Source of the DNA: Enterococcus sp. HY326
Lineage (GTDB): Bacteria > Bacillota > Bacilli > Lactobacillales > Enterococcaceae
Reading direction: 5' to 3'
Assembly: GCF_026157065.1 (NCBI RefSeq)
Contig: NZ_JANLGQ010000004.1
Coordinates: 248,001-312,000 of the forward strand
Length of the DNA: 64,000 bases
Below the pieces are notes generated by a model. That model did no database searches and was not told the DNA's origin. It saw only the letters and a program-made list of their open reading frames with translations. Below, in pieces: positions 8,784 through 19,757 of the stretch. Positions within the stretch are counted from its first letter, which is position 1. Every line of letters begins with the position of its first letter. Made by a program: the position numbers and the translations under genes.

Positions 8784-9638
8784 ATGGCAATTGCAGAATC
8801 CAAAGGCTTGATTCTTTTTGCCAGAGATTACAAGGAAAAGGATAAGCTGGTGAAAATTTTTACGGAATCAGCTGGGAAGATGATGTTTTATGTCAAAGGG
8901 GCCCATCGGCAAAACAATCCTCTGACACCGGCGATTCAACCCTTTACCGAGGCAGTCTATATCGGTCAATTCAAAAGCGACGGATTGTCTTTTTTAAACA
9001 GTGTCAAAGAAGTCCGCGCCTTTCGCAAAATCCGAGAAGATATTTTTATCAGCGCATATGGCACCTATATTTTAAGTTTGGTGGATGCGGCGATTGATGA
9101 TCGAGTTTATGATCCAAACTTGTATCGTTTTTTGGAACAGTCCTTATCGATGCTGGAGGAAGGCTATGATCCAGAAATCATCACCAATATTTTTGAAATT
9201 CAGCTGCTCCATCGTTTTGGGATTTCACTGATTTGGGACCATTGTGTTATCTGCGGTCAAACCCAAGGCAAATTTGATTTTTCTTCGGCTTATAATGGTG
9301 TCCTTTGTGAAAAGCACTGGTACAAAGATGAGCGGCGTTATCATGCTGATCCTCGAGCGGTTCATTTTGCCCGGATGTTTTCCGCAATTGATGTTAAACA
9401 GATTGAAAATATTTCAATCAAAGCAGAGACTAAGGCGGCCATCAGGCAATTGCTAGACCAGCTTTACGAGGAATATGTCGGCATTCATTTAAAGAGTAAA
9501 AAGTTTATCGACCAGATGAAAAGCTGGGAGGATCTGCTGAAAATTCCTGAGAGAAAGCCAGCGGAAATGTCTTCAGAATTAGCACAAGATGTAAGTGCCG
9601 ATGCAATTGAAAAGGACGAGGATTCACCAGAGTCTTAA
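8784..9638 (+). CDS. recO: DNA repair protein RecO
   Basis: 284-aa recombination mediator of the RecFOR pathway that loads RecA on SSB-coated DNA. The N-terminal OB fold begins with the typical ESKGLILFARDYKEKDKLVKIF, and a Cys cluster (CVICG…C…H, about residues 154-180) forms the zinc site of many RecO proteins. The last 30 residues are an acidic, poorly conserved tail (AEMSSELAQDVSADA…). The GAGGAGGTG Shine-Dalgarno is strong. The era-recO order is usual in Firmicutes. Confidence 0.96.
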   Translation: MAIAESKGLILFARDYKEKDKLVKIFTESAGKMMFYVKGAHRQNNPLTPAIQPFTEAVYIGQFKSDGLSFLNSVKEVRAFRKIREDIFISAYGTYILSLVDAAIDDRVYDPNLYRFLEQSLSMLEEGYDPEIITNIFEIQLLHRFGISLIWDHCVICGQTQGKFDFSSAYNGVLCEKHWYKDERRYHADPRAVHFARMFSAIDVKQIENISIKAETKAAIRQLLDQLYEEYVGIHLKSKKFIDQMKSWEDLLKIPERKPAEMSSELAQDVSADAIEKDEDSPES

Positions 9639-9729
9639 GTGCTGACTTGCTTGAAAAAATTTTTTTTTGCAGAAAGAAGTTTGACTTTTCTTTTGTTTCA
9701 GACTATCATATAGCTAATCGAATCATACG

Positions 9730-9921
9730 TTTGAGCAAGCACAGTAAAAAATAGCGCAGTCAAAGCGAATCTGAGGCAGTGGAAGTCAGATACCAGCAAT
9801 TTTTGAAGGGGCACTTGCAAGTATACTTAAATGAAGCTGCCGGAGATTTCCGGAAGTAGGGTGGAACCGCGAACTTATTCGTCCCTATGTCGTCTTAGTG
9901 ATGGCATAGGGCTTTTTTGTT
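9730..9921 (+). promoter_or_regulatory. T-box riboswitch, glycine type, before glyQS
   Basis: The T-box consensus AGGGTGGAACCGCG is at 9858-9871. It follows a small stem (CCGGA…TCCGG) and precedes a terminator hairpin CCCTATG…CATAGGG (9883-9911) with a T run. Stem I can be closed by GCAAG (9735-9739) with CTTGC (9814-9818) and contains a hairpin ATCTGA…TCAGAT with a GGC triplet in its loop region. Uncharged tRNA-Gly should stabilise the antiterminator and switch on glyQS. The specifier assignment is inferred from the downstream genes. Confidence 0.9.
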
Positions 9922-9952
9922 TTATTTTTTAAAATCGAAGGGAGTTTGACAG

Positions 9953-10873
9953 ATGTCAAAAAAATTAACGATTCAAGAAATGATTTTAACCTTGCAAAAA
10001 TTTTGGTCAGACAACGGCTGCCTATTAATGCAGGCCTATGATACAGAAAAAGGGGCCGGAACCATGAGCCCCTACACTTTTTTAAGAGCGATTGGACCTG
10101 AGCCGTGGAATGCAGCTTACGTGGAGCCTTCCCGCCGCCCTGCTGATGGCCGTTACGGTGAAAATCCTAACCGTTTGTATCAGCATCATCAGTTTCAAGT
10201 AGTGATGAAACCTTCACCAGAAAATATTCAAGAGTTGTATTTGGAAAGCTTACAACTTTTAGGCATTAATCCGTTGGAACATGACATTCGTTTTGTTGAG
10301 GATAACTGGGAAAATCCTTCAATGGGTTGTGCTGGTCTTGGTTGGGAAGTCTGGTTAGACGGTATGGAAATTACCCAATTTACTTATTTCCAACAAGTCG
10401 GCGGCCTACCTTGTAAACCAGTCACCTCAGAAATTACTTATGGTTTAGAACGTTTAGCTTCTTATATTCAAGAAGTCGAAAGCGTTTATGATTTGGAATG
10501 GTCGGCAGGCGTAAAGTACGGAGAAATTTTCAAACAGCCGGAATATGAACATTCAAAATATTCCTTTGAAATTAGTGACCAAGACTTACTTTTAGGCAAC
10601 TTTGAACGCTTTGAAAAAGAAGCGAAGCGCTGTATTGCTGATAACTTAGTTCATCCGGCATATGATTATATTTTAAAATGCAGCCACACATTTAATTTAT
10701 TAGATGCACGAGGAGCCGTTTCAGTTACTGAACGAGCTGGTTATCTGGCCCGCATTCGCAATATGGCCAAAGCGGTTGCCAAAATTTTCGTAGCGGAGCG
10801 GGAAAAATTAGGCTATCCATTATTAGACCGAAAAAAAGCTGAGGCTTTATTAGCGGCAAAGGGGGATAAATAA
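9953..10873 (+). CDS. glyQ: Glycyl-tRNA synthetase alpha subunit
   Basis: 306-aa catalytic subunit of the bacterial alpha2beta2 glycyl-tRNA synthetase. Family features are clear from the N-terminus ([18 protein letters not shown]) through [19 protein letters not shown] and [19 protein letters not shown]. It lies directly behind the T-box leader and is separated from glyS by a few bases, so both subunits form one T-box-controlled operon. Confidence 0.98.
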   Translation: MSKKLTIQEMILTLQKFWSDNGCLLMQAYDTEKGAGTMSPYTFLRAIGPEPWNAAYVEPSRRPADGRYGENPNRLYQHHQFQVVMKPSPENIQELYLESLQLLGINPLEHDIRFVEDNWENPSMGCAGLGWEVWLDGMEITQFTYFQQVGGLPCKPVTSEITYGLERLASYIQEVESVYDLEWSAGVKYGEIFKQPEYEHSKYSFEISDQDLLLGNFERFEKEAKRCIADNLVHPAYDYILKCSHTFNLLDARGAVSVTERAGYLARIRNMAKAVAKIFVAEREKLGYPLLDRKKAEALLAAKGDK

Positions 10874-10874
10874 A

Positions 10875-12947
10875 ATGACAGACTTTTTATTAGAGGTCGG
10901 CTTAGAAGAAATGCCGGCTCATGTGGTGACACCAAGTATCCAACAACTGCAAGCAAAAGTCACAACCTTTCTCGATGACAATCGCTTAAATTACGATTCT
11001 GTTTTAGCCTATGGCACCCCTCGTCGTTTGACTGTCAAAGTCCTCGGTCTGCCGGAAAAACAAGAGGACATCGAAGAAGAAGTCAAAGGTCCAGCCAAAA
11101 AAATTGCCCAAGATGCTGAGGGCAACTGGTCAAAAGCTGCCGAAGGATTTGTCCGTGGTCAAGGACTGACCACGGATGCTATCACCTTTAAAGAAATTAA
11201 AGGAGTGGAGTATGTTCACGTCACAAAACAGCTGGCCGGCAAGACAACCAAAGAAGTCCTGAGCGACTTGGCACCGGTTATTTTGAGTTTGACTTTCCCG
11301 GTGACAATGCATTGGGCAGATTATGATTTAGCTTATATTCGCCCTATCCACTGGTTGATTGCGTTGTTAGGAGAAGAAGTAGTACCCTTCAAGATTTTAG
11401 ATATTGAAACTGGCAAAACAACTCGAGGACACCGTTTCTTGGGGGAAAACGTCACGATTAAGCATGTTGACGAATACGAAGAAAAACTTGCGGAACAATT
11501 TGTCATTGTTGATTCAACGAAACGCAAAAATTTAATTCGCCAACAAATTCAAGCGTTAGCTGAAAAAAATAATTTTGTGGTTGAGCTGGATGAAGATTTA
11601 CTAGAAGAGGTCAATAATTTGGTGGAATATCCCACCGCTTTTGTCGGCAACTTCGCTGAAAAATATTTGGCTGTTCCAGAAGAGGTTCTGGTAACCTCGA
11701 TGAAAGAACATCAACGATATTTTGATGTACGGAATCAAGATAATCAGCTATTGCCGCATTTTATCTCTGTGCGTAACGGTGACAGTGTAAAAATTGATAA
11801 TGTGATTCACGGCAATGAAAAAGTTTTAGTTGCCCGTTTAGAGGACGCTGAATTTTTCTACAATGAAGATAAAAAATTAACGATTGCCAGCTGTGTAGAG
11901 AAATTAAAACAAGTCACCTTCCACGAAAAAATCGGTAGCATTTACGAAAAAATGCAACGAGTAGCGTTAATCGCCCAACTTTTAGGTAAACAAGTTGGCT
12001 TATCAGCAGAAGAATTAGCAGATTTACAACGATCTTCTGAAATTTATAAATTTGATTTAGTCACCAATATGGTGGGTGAGTTTCCTGAATTGCAGGGTAT
12101 CATGGGAGAAAAATATGCCTTGTTACAGGGGGAAAAACCTGCTGTTGCGACAGCTATACGGGAACACTATCTGCCAATCAGCAGTGAAGGCGAGCTGCCT
12201 AAAACGGCTGTCGGGGCAGTTTTAGCTGTGGCTGACAAATTGGATAGCATCTTCAGTTTCTTTGCAGTCGGTATGATTCCAAGTGGTTCTAATGATCCAT
12301 ATGCTTTACGCCGACAAGCATACGGTGTGGTGCGGATTGTCGAAGCACAGGGTTGGAGCTTTCCATTGGTTGATTTACAAGCAGCCGCTGATCAGGCGAT
12401 TAATGCGGACAAGCAAAAATTTGGTTTGTCATTAATCGATGGTCAAAAGGAAGCTGTCGACTTTATCAAAGGCCGTGTGCGCCAGTTCTTGTTAACAAAA
12501 GATGTGCGTCATGATGTGATTGATGCAGTTTTAGGTGCGAATCAAGCCGATTTAACCCGCTTATTTGGTTCAGCGAAAATTTTGAAGGAACATATGCAAG
12601 ATGTTGATTTCCGACCAGCAATTGAAGCATTAACTCGGGTCTTAAATCTTGCCAATAAAGCGGAAGCTGCCGAGTTGACCGAAGTAAGTCCAGACTTATT
12701 TGAAAATGGCGCAGAGGATGATTTATTCCAAGCTGTTCAACAGGCCAAAGAAAAATTCTCAAATCAAACAATGGCGGAAAATTATGAAACATTGCGAAAT
12801 TTACGACCATTAATTGAAACTTATTTTGACCAGACGATGGTCATGGCAGAAGATCCAGCTGTCCGCCGCAACCGATTAAATCAACTAGCACAAATTGCTG
12901 AGATGACTTTAGCATTAGGAAGTCTTGATAAATTAGTTGTGAAATAG
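10875..12947 (+). CDS. glyS: Glycyl-tRNA synthetase beta subunit
   Basis: 690-aa beta subunit, involved in tRNA recognition and assembly of the tetramer. The start [17 protein letters not shown] and the central [14 protein letters not shown] are typical, an HD-like region lies mid-protein, and a DALR-type anticodon-binding region is at the C-terminus. Full length. The start directly follows the glyQ stop, and a strong terminator comes 18 bases after the end. Confidence 0.98.
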   Translation: MTDFLLEVGLEEMPAHVVTPSIQQLQAKVTTFLDDNRLNYDSVLAYGTPRRLTVKVLGLPEKQEDIEEEVKGPAKKIAQDAEGNWSKAAEGFVRGQGLTTDAITFKEIKGVEYVHVTKQLAGKTTKEVLSDLAPVILSLTFPVTMHWADYDLAYIRPIHWLIALLGEEVVPFKILDIETGKTTRGHRFLGENVTIKHVDEYEEKLAEQFVIVDSTKRKNLIRQQIQALAEKNNFVVELDEDLLEEVNNLVEYPTAFVGNFAEKYLAVPEEVLVTSMKEHQRYFDVRNQDNQLLPHFISVRNGDSVKIDNVIHGNEKVLVARLEDAEFFYNEDKKLTIASCVEKLKQVTFHEKIGSIYEKMQRVALIAQLLGKQVGLSAEELADLQRSSEIYKFDLVTNMVGEFPELQGIMGEKYALLQGEKPAVATAIREHYLPISSEGELPKTAVGAVLAVADKLDSIFSFFAVGMIPSGSNDPYALRRQAYGVVRIVEAQGWSFPLVDLQAAADQAINADKQKFGLSLIDGQKEAVDFIKGRVRQFLLTKDVRHDVIDAVLGANQADLTRLFGSAKILKEHMQDVDFRPAIEALTRVLNLANKAEAAELTEVSPDLFENGAEDDLFQAVQQAKEKFSNQTMAENYETLRNLRPLIETYFDQTMVMAEDPAVRRNRLNQLAQIAEMTLALGSLDKLVVK

Positions 12948-12964
12948 ATTCAGGAACTACCCTT

Positions 12965-12995
12965 GAGCTGCTCTTTTAAAAGGGCAGCTTTTTTA
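12965..12995 (+). terminator. Terminator of glyQS
   Basis: GAGCTGC…GCAGCT hairpin with a TTTTTT tail just after glyS. Confidence 0.9.
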
Positions 12996-13082
12996 TGTAA
13001 TCATTTTTTTGAAAGAGTTTTCGCAAGACTTTTTTTAGCATCTAAGTATACTAGAGCTATCAAATGAAAAGGAAGTGGCGAG

Positions 13083-13352
13083 ATGATTCATTTAAAAGAT
13101 GTACAGGCGGCTTTGGCTGGCGGCGGCAAGCAGGCTAATCTACACAGTGAAAAGGGCAGCTACACATTGCGCTTTGGTGAGGATGCCAATACTGTGGAGG
13201 TGCTCAGTCCAGAAGGAGAAGTTATCGATACCTTCCACGGTAATTATGCGTTAGAAAATGCCGAGGATGTTCTCAATCACAAAAACCAAAGTGGCGCTGC
13301 CGATTTTATTACGACTCTAATCAATGATTATGAAGCGCAGCGTTGGCAATAA
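13083..13352 (+). CDS. Small conserved-looking protein of unknown function
   Basis: 89-aa soluble, acidic protein that I do not recognise. It has no signal peptide or membrane helix. The sequence looks like a small alpha/beta fold (…SYTLRFGEDANTVEVLSPEGEVIDTF… reads as alternating strands). A GGAAGTGGCGAG Shine-Dalgarno region precedes the ATG, and its own terminator follows, so it is a single-gene unit. Codon use matches the neighbours, supporting a real gene. Confidence 0.75.
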   Translation: MIHLKDVQAALAGGGKQANLHSEKGSYTLRFGEDANTVEVLSPEGEVIDTFHGNYALENAEDVLNHKNQSGAADFITTLINDYEAQRWQ

Positions 13353-13370
13353 ATAAGCAAATTTTAGAAA

Positions 13371-13399
13371 AGAAAATCCAATAAGGGTTTTCTTTTTTT
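13371..13399 (+). terminator. Terminator after the 89-aa gene
   Basis: AGAAAATCC and GGGTTTTCT arms around a five-base loop, then seven T. Confidence 0.85.
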
Positions 13400-13501
13400 A
13401 TACCATTAATCTTTAAGGAAAGCGCCCTCAGCTAAATTAGAAACTGATATAATAAGGAGAACCCTGTAAAGTTTTTAAGGGAGTGGAAAAGGGGAAGGCT
13501 T

Positions 13502-16500
13502 ATGTTAAAGCTAACAGATGTGCGGAAAGCATATAAGACAGTTGATTTTACGCAAACTGCTTTAGACGGTGTCTCAGTGGCTTTTCGGGATAACGAATTT
13601 GCGGCGATTTTGGGACCGTCTGGCTCAGGTAAAACAACTTTGTTAAATATTATCGGTGGTCTCGATCACTACGATGACGGTGATTTAGAAATTGACGGCA
13701 TTTCTACTAAACAATATAAAGATTCAGACTGGGATACTTATCGTAACAATCGGATTGGCTTTGTTTTTCAAAGCTATAATTTAATTCCCCATCAAACCGT
13801 TTTAGCCAATGTCGAATTGGCTTTAACGCTAAGCGGAGTTTCCCGCAGTCAGCGGGAGGAGAGAGCAAAAAAAGCGTTGGCGGATGTCGGTCTGGCAGAT
13901 CATATTCGCAAGCTTCCAAGCCAACTAAGTGGTGGACAAATGCAGCGGGTAGCGATTGCCCGAGCATTAATTAATGATCCGGAAATTTTATTAGCCGACG
14001 AACCAACAGGAGCGTTAGATACGACCACCAGTGAACAGGTGATGGACTTATTAACGAAAATTGCCAAAGACCGTCTGGTGATAATGGTGACCCATAATAA
14101 TGAATTGGCGGAAGATTATGCCAATCGAATTATTGAACTTAAAGATGGGCAAATTCAAACCGACACCAATCCCTTTGATCCTGAAAAAGAAGAACAGCGG
14201 AGTGGGCGAGCGGCTAGAAAAGTCAGCATGTCATTTTTCACAGCAGTGGCTTTGTCTTTAAGCAATTTACTGACAAAAAAAGGCCGTACCTTCGTGATTT
14301 CCTTAGCTGGTTCAATAGGAATTATCGGCATTGCTGCTATTTTGGCATTGGCAAGCGGCATCAATGCATATATCAAAAATACTGAAGAAGAAACGATGAG
14401 CATTTATCCTTTGACCATTCAAGAAACCGGTCTAGATTTTTCCAGTTTTCTAGGGGATGGCGATGAGGCTGCAGAGGTAACGGTTGATTCAACGGCTGAA
14501 AGCAGTACAGAAGCTTCAAGTGAAGGACTGCGGGAACAAAAAATTGTCGAGACCCTATTCAACTACCGCAGTCAAAATGATTTAGCTTCGTTAAAAACCT
14601 ATTTGGATGACCATCAAAGTCAGCTTACAGACTATGTAAAAAATGTGCAATATATTTACAATATCACGCCGCAGATTTATTTAGCAGATACGCAAGCTGG
14701 GGTCAATCAAGTCAATCCGGATACTCTATTAAATAGTTTTCTCGGTACCAGCAGCAATCTCAGTTCAATGTTTGGTTTTGGCTCAGGCTCTGGTATGAAT
14801 GTGTTTCATGAAATGCCAGGCGAGATTGACATGTTCAGCGACCAATATGAAGTGCGAGCCGGTCGCTGGCCCCAAGCGGCAGATGAAGCTGTTTTAGTTG
14901 TCGGTCGTAACGATCAGATTTCCGATTACATTTTATATACGTTAGGTTTGCGAAATCGTGATGAATTGAAACGAATGCTGGAAATTTTTGCCAACGAACC
15001 AGACGCTGATATCGATATTGAAGAGGCGGGTCCTTTTGACTATCAGGATTTAATGGCGGCAAAATTAAAAGTCGTTAATCCTGCTGCCCGCTATGTTCAC
15101 GATGAAACCTACAATATTTGGCTGGACCGTTCGGAAAATGCCGACTACATGAAGGAGCTACTTAATGACAGCATGGATTTAAAAATTGTCGGGGTTGTCA
15201 GAGCCCAGCAAGATGCCAGCGCAACTTCTTTGTCGATGGGCATCAATTACATGCCTGAGCTGATTACTCAATTGATGGAGGATGCAGCCAAAGAACCTAT
15301 TATCAAACAACAGATGGCTAATCCTGAAGTCAATGTTTTTTCCGGCAAGACCTTTGTTGAAGAAAATGAGGAGAGTCAAAATGCGGCTATAGAATTTAGC
15401 GACTTTATTACGGTGGATGAAAGTAAAATTCAGGAGGCCTTCAATATTGATAGCTCCAAAATTAATTTAGATTTTTCTAACTTAGGGGCTTTTTCCGTTG
15501 ATTTAAATAGTATTGCGGCACCCCAAATTGATTTAAATCAGTTGACCCAATCGCTGGAGGGACAGATTTCGATTCCGACAGATCAGCTGACAGGGGTGAT
15601 TGTGACTGTTTTACAAAATTTTTTAGCAGAGGAAATTGCCAATGGTGTGACGGACTTTGAACAAATGGCTCAAGCCTTACCGGCCTATTTAGCTCGGGAA
15701 GATGTTCAGAGCACGATTACTGAAAACCTGAATCAAATTTTAGATGTCAGCCAATTGAACAACCAAATTAATACGGCTCTGCAAAGTTATATCCAAACGA
15801 CTTTATCCAGTTATGTGACACAGGTGATGAGTAGTTTGCAGACACAGCTGACCACGCAGATTCAAAACCAGACGGCAAATCTACTGGCGCAATTGCCTCA
15901 GCAAATCCAAAATGCTATTTCGATTGACCAAACGGCGATTGCTTCAGCCTTTCAGTTGAACATGTCAGAAGACGACATTTTAGAATTAATGAACACAATT
16001 ATGAATCCAATTCAAAGTACCTATGAGCAAAATTTGCAGCGTCTTGGCTATGCCGATCCGACAGCACCAGCTCAAATCAATCTGTATTCTCTGGATTTTA
16101 ATGCCAAAGCTGAAGTCGAAAACTTTTTGCAAACTTATAACCGTCAGGTGGAGGCGGATGGCGAGAAAGAAAAAGTTATTCGATACACCGATTTAGTCGG
16201 GACGATGATGTCTTCTGTGACAGATATTGTAGATACAATTAGCTATGCATTGGTGGCTTTTGTTTCGATTTCATTAGTTGTTTCCTCAATTATGATTGGT
16301 GTGATTACTTATATTTCTGTATTAGAACGGAAAAAAGAAATCGGCATCTTGCGGGCAATTGGTGCCAGTAAACGGGATATTCGGCGGGTCTTTAATGCCG
16401 AAACGCTGATCATCGGCTTTATTGCTGGATTAATTGGTGTGACGGTCACTTATCTTTTAAGCATCGGCGCCAATCTGATTGTCTATGAGCGTATGGGTAT

Positions 16501-16639
16501 TGAAAATATTGCCCAGTTGCCGATTGAAGCCGCGCTGATTTTAATCGGCATCAGTATGTTGCTGGCTTTTATCTCCGGATTATTCCCATCATCAGCGGCT
16601 GCCCGCAAAGATCCGGTGGAGGCTTTAAGAAGCGAATAG
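13502..16639 (+). CDS. MacB-like ABC transporter, fused ATPase and permease
   Basis: 1045 aa. Residues 1-230 form an ABC ATPase: Walker A GPSGSGKT (38-45), signature LSGGQMQR, Walker [13 protein letters not shown]. Then comes one membrane helix (about 255-280, [17 protein letters not shown]), a very long extracytoplasmic region (about 285-900), and three C-terminal helices of the FtsX type with the cytosolic loop [21 protein letters not shown]. This is the MacB mechanotransmission layout in a single chain; such proteins are efflux or envelope-stress transporters. The late part of the ectodomain is rich in Gln/Asn and looks coiled or repetitive ([19 protein letters not shown]). The substrate is unknown. 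It is a single gene with its own terminator. Confidence 0.88.
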   Translation: MLKLTDVRKAYKTVDFTQTALDGVSVAFRDNEFAAILGPSGSGKTTLLNIIGGLDHYDDGDLEIDGISTKQYKDSDWDTYRNNRIGFVFQSYNLIPHQTVLANVELALTLSGVSRSQREERAKKALADVGLADHIRKLPSQLSGGQMQRVAIARALINDPEILLADEPTGALDTTTSEQVMDLLTKIAKDRLVIMVTHNNELAEDYANRIIELKDGQIQTDTNPFDPEKEEQRSGRAARKVSMSFFTAVALSLSNLLTKKGRTFVISLAGSIGIIGIAAILALASGINAYIKNTEEETMSIYPLTIQETGLDFSSFLGDGDEAAEVTVDSTAESSTEASSEGLREQKIVETLFNYRSQNDLASLKTYLDDHQSQLTDYVKNVQYIYNITPQIYLADTQAGVNQVNPDTLLNSFLGTSSNLSSMFGFGSGSGMNVFHEMPGEIDMFSDQYEVRAGRWPQAADEAVLVVGRNDQISDYILYTLGLRNRDELKRMLEIFANEPDADIDIEEAGPFDYQDLMAAKLKVVNPAARYVHDETYNIWLDRSENADYMKELLNDSMDLKIVGVVRAQQDASATSLSMGINYMPELITQLMEDAAKEPIIKQQMANPEVNVFSGKTFVEENEESQNAAIEFSDFITVDESKIQEAFNIDSSKINLDFSNLGAFSVDLNSIAAPQIDLNQLTQSLEGQISIPTDQLTGVIVTVLQNFLAEEIANGVTDFEQMAQALPAYLAREDVQSTITENLNQILDVSQLNNQINTALQSYIQTTLSSYVTQVMSSLQTQLTTQIQNQTANLLAQLPQQIQNAISIDQTAIASAFQLNMSEDDILELMNTIMNPIQSTYEQNLQRLGYADPTAPAQINLYSLDFNAKAEVENFLQTYNRQVEADGEKEKVIRYTDLVGTMMSSVTDIVDTISYALVAFVSISLVVSSIMIGVITYISVLERKKEIGILRAIGASKRDIRRVFNAETLIIGFIAGLIGVTVTYLLSIGANLIVYERMGIENIAQLPIEAALILIGISMLLAFISGLFPSSAAARKDPVEALRSE

Positions 16640-16671
16640 CGCACCTTTCAAGACTACCAAAAAAATACTGT

Positions 16672-16744
16672 TCAGACCTTGCTACTTCTGAGCTGGCGTT
16701 GGATTTTTCCATCATCAACAGAAAAAGTTGAGGTCTGATTTTTT
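16672..16744 (+). terminator. Probable terminator after the MacB-like gene
   Basis: TCAGACCT (16672-16679) pairs with AGGTCTGA (16731-16738), followed by a T run. The loop is long, about 50 bases. Confidence 0.65.
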
Positions 16745-16853
16745 ACGCTGAAAAATTATTTTTTGTTTGAAAAAACAATGTTATACTTTTTTTGTAAAGC
16801 AATTGCTGGAAAATCAAAATAATTATTTAATATTTGAATAATGGGGTGGGGAA

Positions 16854-18536
16854 ATGGCAGTTTTTGGCATTGATTTGGGCACGTCCAATAGTCTAATCAG
16901 TTTTTGGGATGGAGAAAAAGTACAAATTGTCCCTAATCAGCACGGCGAAGTTTTAACGCCTTCTGTTGTCAGCATTGATGAAAACGGGGAAGTCTTGGTG
17001 GGTGCGATTGCAAAAGAGCGCTTGATTACCCATCCGACGCAGACAGCCGCAGCCTTTAAACGATTTATCGGGACGCAAAAAAAATATCTGCTGGGGGAAA
17101 AAGAATTTAGCCCCGTCGAGCTATCGGCTTTAATCCTGCGCTCATTAAAGGCTTCAGCGGAGGCCTATTTGCATGAACCCTGTGAAGAAGCAATTATTTC
17201 TGTGCCGGCCTATTTTAATAATATTCAGCGGGAAGCCACGATGGAGGCTGCAAAATTAGCTCATCTCAATATCAAGCAGCTAATAAGTGAGCCAACAGCG
17301 GCAGCAGTAGCTTATGGCCAGCAGACGACAGATAAAATGATTTTAGTTTTGGATTTAGGCGGCGGCACCTTTGATGTTTCTCTGCTAGATTTATTTGATG
17401 GCATCATGCAGGTAGAGGCGATTTCAGGAGATAATTATTTAGGCGGTGAGGATTTTACTGAGCTGTTGATTAAAGATTTTCTGCAGGGCCATCCAAATTT
17501 AGCTTTAACACCAACAGAGCGAGGCGTTCTTTATCGCCGCATGGAAGCAGGAAAAAAATTACTCAGCAGTAACAGCGATTTTTCTACTGTCTTTCAATTC
17601 GGTGAAGAAGAATATATTTACCAGCAAACGCCAGCTGGTTTTCAAAAACTCTCAGAGCATTTGTTCAATCGCTTAAACTTGCCGATTATGCGGGTCTTAA
17701 AGGACGGCGGTATTAAGTTAAGTGATTTGGATCAGGTTATTTTAGTTGGCGGTGCCACCCGCAGTGATATGGTGCGGCAATATTTTGCCAAAATTTTGAA
17801 GCAGTTTCCCTTTAGTGAAATTAATCCCGATGAAGTTGTTTCTATAGGAGCCGCTATACATGGTGGAATAAAAAATCAAACCTTTAAAGAAGAGCTGATT
17901 TTAACAGACGTTAGCGCTCATTCCTTAGGCGTTGAGACTTCCCAGCAGACGGCAACCGGCTATCTCCATGATATTTTCTTTCCAATCATTGAAAGAAATA
18001 CCACGATACCCGTTAGCATTCAACATCCTTTTGGTACCTTGAGGGAAAACCAAAAGACCATTCGTTTTGGAATTTATCAAGGGGAGAGTCCCAAAGCCAG
18101 TGAAAATTTGAAAATCGGCGAGCTAACGATTCCTTTACCAAAAGGGACGAGGGAGGACTATTTAGTGACTTGCCGTTTTACTTATGACAACAATGGTGTT
18201 TTAGAGGTTGTCGCTCAAGATCCAGCAACCGGTCGAGAAGTCACGACAGTGATTGAACAAAATCCTGGAAAACTTAGCGAAGCTGACATTCAAAAATCGT
18301 TGGAAAAATTTACCCAACTCAAAATTTTGCCACAGGACAAAGCAGAAAATCGTTTGCTAGTAGCTCGACTCGAGCGCTGGTATAGCGAAAGTTTAGGTGA
18401 TGAGCGCCATTTTGTTCAGCAGATGCTGCTGGACTTTAACAGCGCCTTGATGGGGCAAAATCCGACCACTATTCGCAATCTTTATCGTAAAATCAGCAAA
18501 ATTGTCGAAGAGTGGGAAGGAAGAAGTTTTCTATGA
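16854..18536 (+). CDS. hscC: HscC-type Hsp70 chaperone
   Basis: 560 aa, shorter than DnaK (about 610) and close to E. coli HscC (about 556). The actin-like ATPase domain is intact: phosphate 1 FGIDLGTSNSLIS, phosphate 2 LVLDLGGGTFDVSL, adenosine motif ILVGGATRS. The substrate-binding part is shortened, with the linker area near ELILTDVSAHSLGVET. HscC is a specialised Hsp70 that works with its own J-protein rather than the general DnaK/DnaJ/GrpE set. The next gene, overlapping by four bases, encodes a J-domain protein, which matches the hscC/djl pairing known in Enterobacteria. Clients are unknown. Confidence 0.88.
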   Translation: MAVFGIDLGTSNSLISFWDGEKVQIVPNQHGEVLTPSVVSIDENGEVLVGAIAKERLITHPTQTAAAFKRFIGTQKKYLLGEKEFSPVELSALILRSLKASAEAYLHEPCEEAIISVPAYFNNIQREATMEAAKLAHLNIKQLISEPTAAAVAYGQQTTDKMILVLDLGGGTFDVSLLDLFDGIMQVEAISGDNYLGGEDFTELLIKDFLQGHPNLALTPTERGVLYRRMEAGKKLLSSNSDFSTVFQFGEEEYIYQQTPAGFQKLSEHLFNRLNLPIMRVLKDGGIKLSDLDQVILVGGATRSDMVRQYFAKILKQFPFSEINPDEVVSIGAAIHGGIKNQTFKEELILTDVSAHSLGVETSQQTATGYLHDIFFPIIERNTTIPVSIQHPFGTLRENQKTIRFGIYQGESPKASENLKIGELTIPLPKGTREDYLVTCRFTYDNNGVLEVVAQDPATGREVTTVIEQNPGKLSEADIQKSLEKFTQLKILPQDKAENRLLVARLERWYSESLGDERHFVQQMLLDFNSALMGQNPTTIRNLYRKISKIVEEWEGRSFL

Positions 18537-19735
18537 CCGGCTGTAAAGATTGCTGGCAAATTCTTGAGATTGCCGCTACCACAGACGAGCGAGCTATCAA
18601 GAAAGCTTATGCAAAAAAATTAAAAGCAATCAACGTCGAGGAAAATCCGGATGAGTTTCAAGAGCTTAAAGCCGCTTTTGACGCTGCCCGCACGTATAAC
18701 CCGACTGAAGAACTCGGTGAAGAATTTATCAACGAGTCTGATGAAATAATCGGGTTTACTGTTGAGAATTTTGAAGAACCTGACAATGCTGCCAACATTT
18801 CTTTGAGTGAGTTTGAAAATTTTCAAGTCGCGTTTCGAAGGTTTAAAGGCAATGAAAATTATTATCATGAGGTTATTTTTTGGCAAGTTTTTATTAAAGA
18901 AACTATGCCTCAGGAATTAGCCGCGATATCAAAAGTTCTCGAGTATTTAAGAAAATTTTTAGCAAGCGAATACTTGGTCTTATCGTCACCCGTTAGAAGA
19001 TTTTTATTGAACCTGTGTCAAGATGTATCCGAAAAAAAGAACAAGCAGGCTGAACTTCAATGGAAGCAGGCTATTCTACATTTTCCTGATTTTGATTTCT
19101 CTTTTTATGCTGAGATACCTAAAAGTCAGCGATATTTATATGTTAAAAATCGCAGCCAGATTTATCTGCTATTTTCAGAAGAAAATCGGCTGGCTGAGAT
19201 TGCTCAACTACTAACTGAGTGCCGAGAAATTTATGCTTGTGACTATCTATTAGAGGTCTATCAATGCTATTTATTACTTTTTGAAGACCACAGCTTTTTT
19301 AAAAAAAGTACATTTGATAAATTCTATCATCATTTAAAAAACTTGCCGGATTTTCCCGGCCGTAGACTAATTGTCGACTACATTCGCTACCATCATCACG
19401 GGGCAGCTCAAGATGTCAGCCGTCAGGAACGAGAAAAACAAACGAGAGCTTTTTTTCAGCCAGTTGTAGAGGAGCTACCAAAAACTATTTATGAACTTAT
19501 TTTAGGCAGTGTTGCTTTTGAGAGTGATGACCGTCAGCGGGCAATTGCCTATCTTACACCCTTTAAAGATTATGACCCACCAGTCTTAACCAAATATGAA
19601 TTAGCTTATTTAGAAGGCGGCAAACACCTTACAGGAGTTAGTGAACGAATACTACCAGAACAGTTTAAAAAAGGTCATCCCCTCCTGTTCTTTGGTGTAC
19701 TCCTTCTTCTGTTCGTTATTTTTTGGTTTCTATAA
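18533..19735 (+). CDS. J-domain co-chaperone of the HscC partner type (DjlB/DjlC-like)
   Basis: About 400 aa. The N-terminal 50 residues resemble a J-domain (CWQILEIAATTDERAIKKAYAKKLK… PDEFQELKAAFDAAR), but the HPD tripeptide that normally stimulates Hsp70 ATPase is not intact: the corresponding loop reads NVEENPDEF. The middle is a helical, TPR-like region with no clear motif. The last 20 residues are one hydrophobic helix (PLLFFGVLLLLFVIFWFL), so the protein is probably tail-anchored with the J-domain in the cytosol. Start: ATG at 18533, overlapping the hscC stop as ATGA and preceded by GGAAGG; longer readings are unlikely. Confidence 0.82.
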   Translation: MTGCKDCWQILEIAATTDERAIKKAYAKKLKAINVEENPDEFQELKAAFDAARTYNPTEELGEEFINESDEIIGFTVENFEEPDNAANISLSEFENFQVAFRRFKGNENYYHEVIFWQVFIKETMPQELAAISKVLEYLRKFLASEYLVLSSPVRRFLLNLCQDVSEKKNKQAELQWKQAILHFPDFDFSFYAEIPKSQRYLYVKNRSQIYLLFSEENRLAEIAQLLTECREIYACDYLLEVYQCYLLLFEDHSFFKKSTFDKFYHHLKNLPDFPGRRLIVDYIRYHHHGAAQDVSRQEREKQTRAFFQPVVEELPKTIYELILGSVAFESDDRQRAIAYLTPFKDYDPPVLTKYELAYLEGGKHLTGVSERILPEQFKKGHPLLFFGVLLLLFVIFWFL

Positions 19736-19757
19736 AATAAAGAAATGGAGCAAAATT

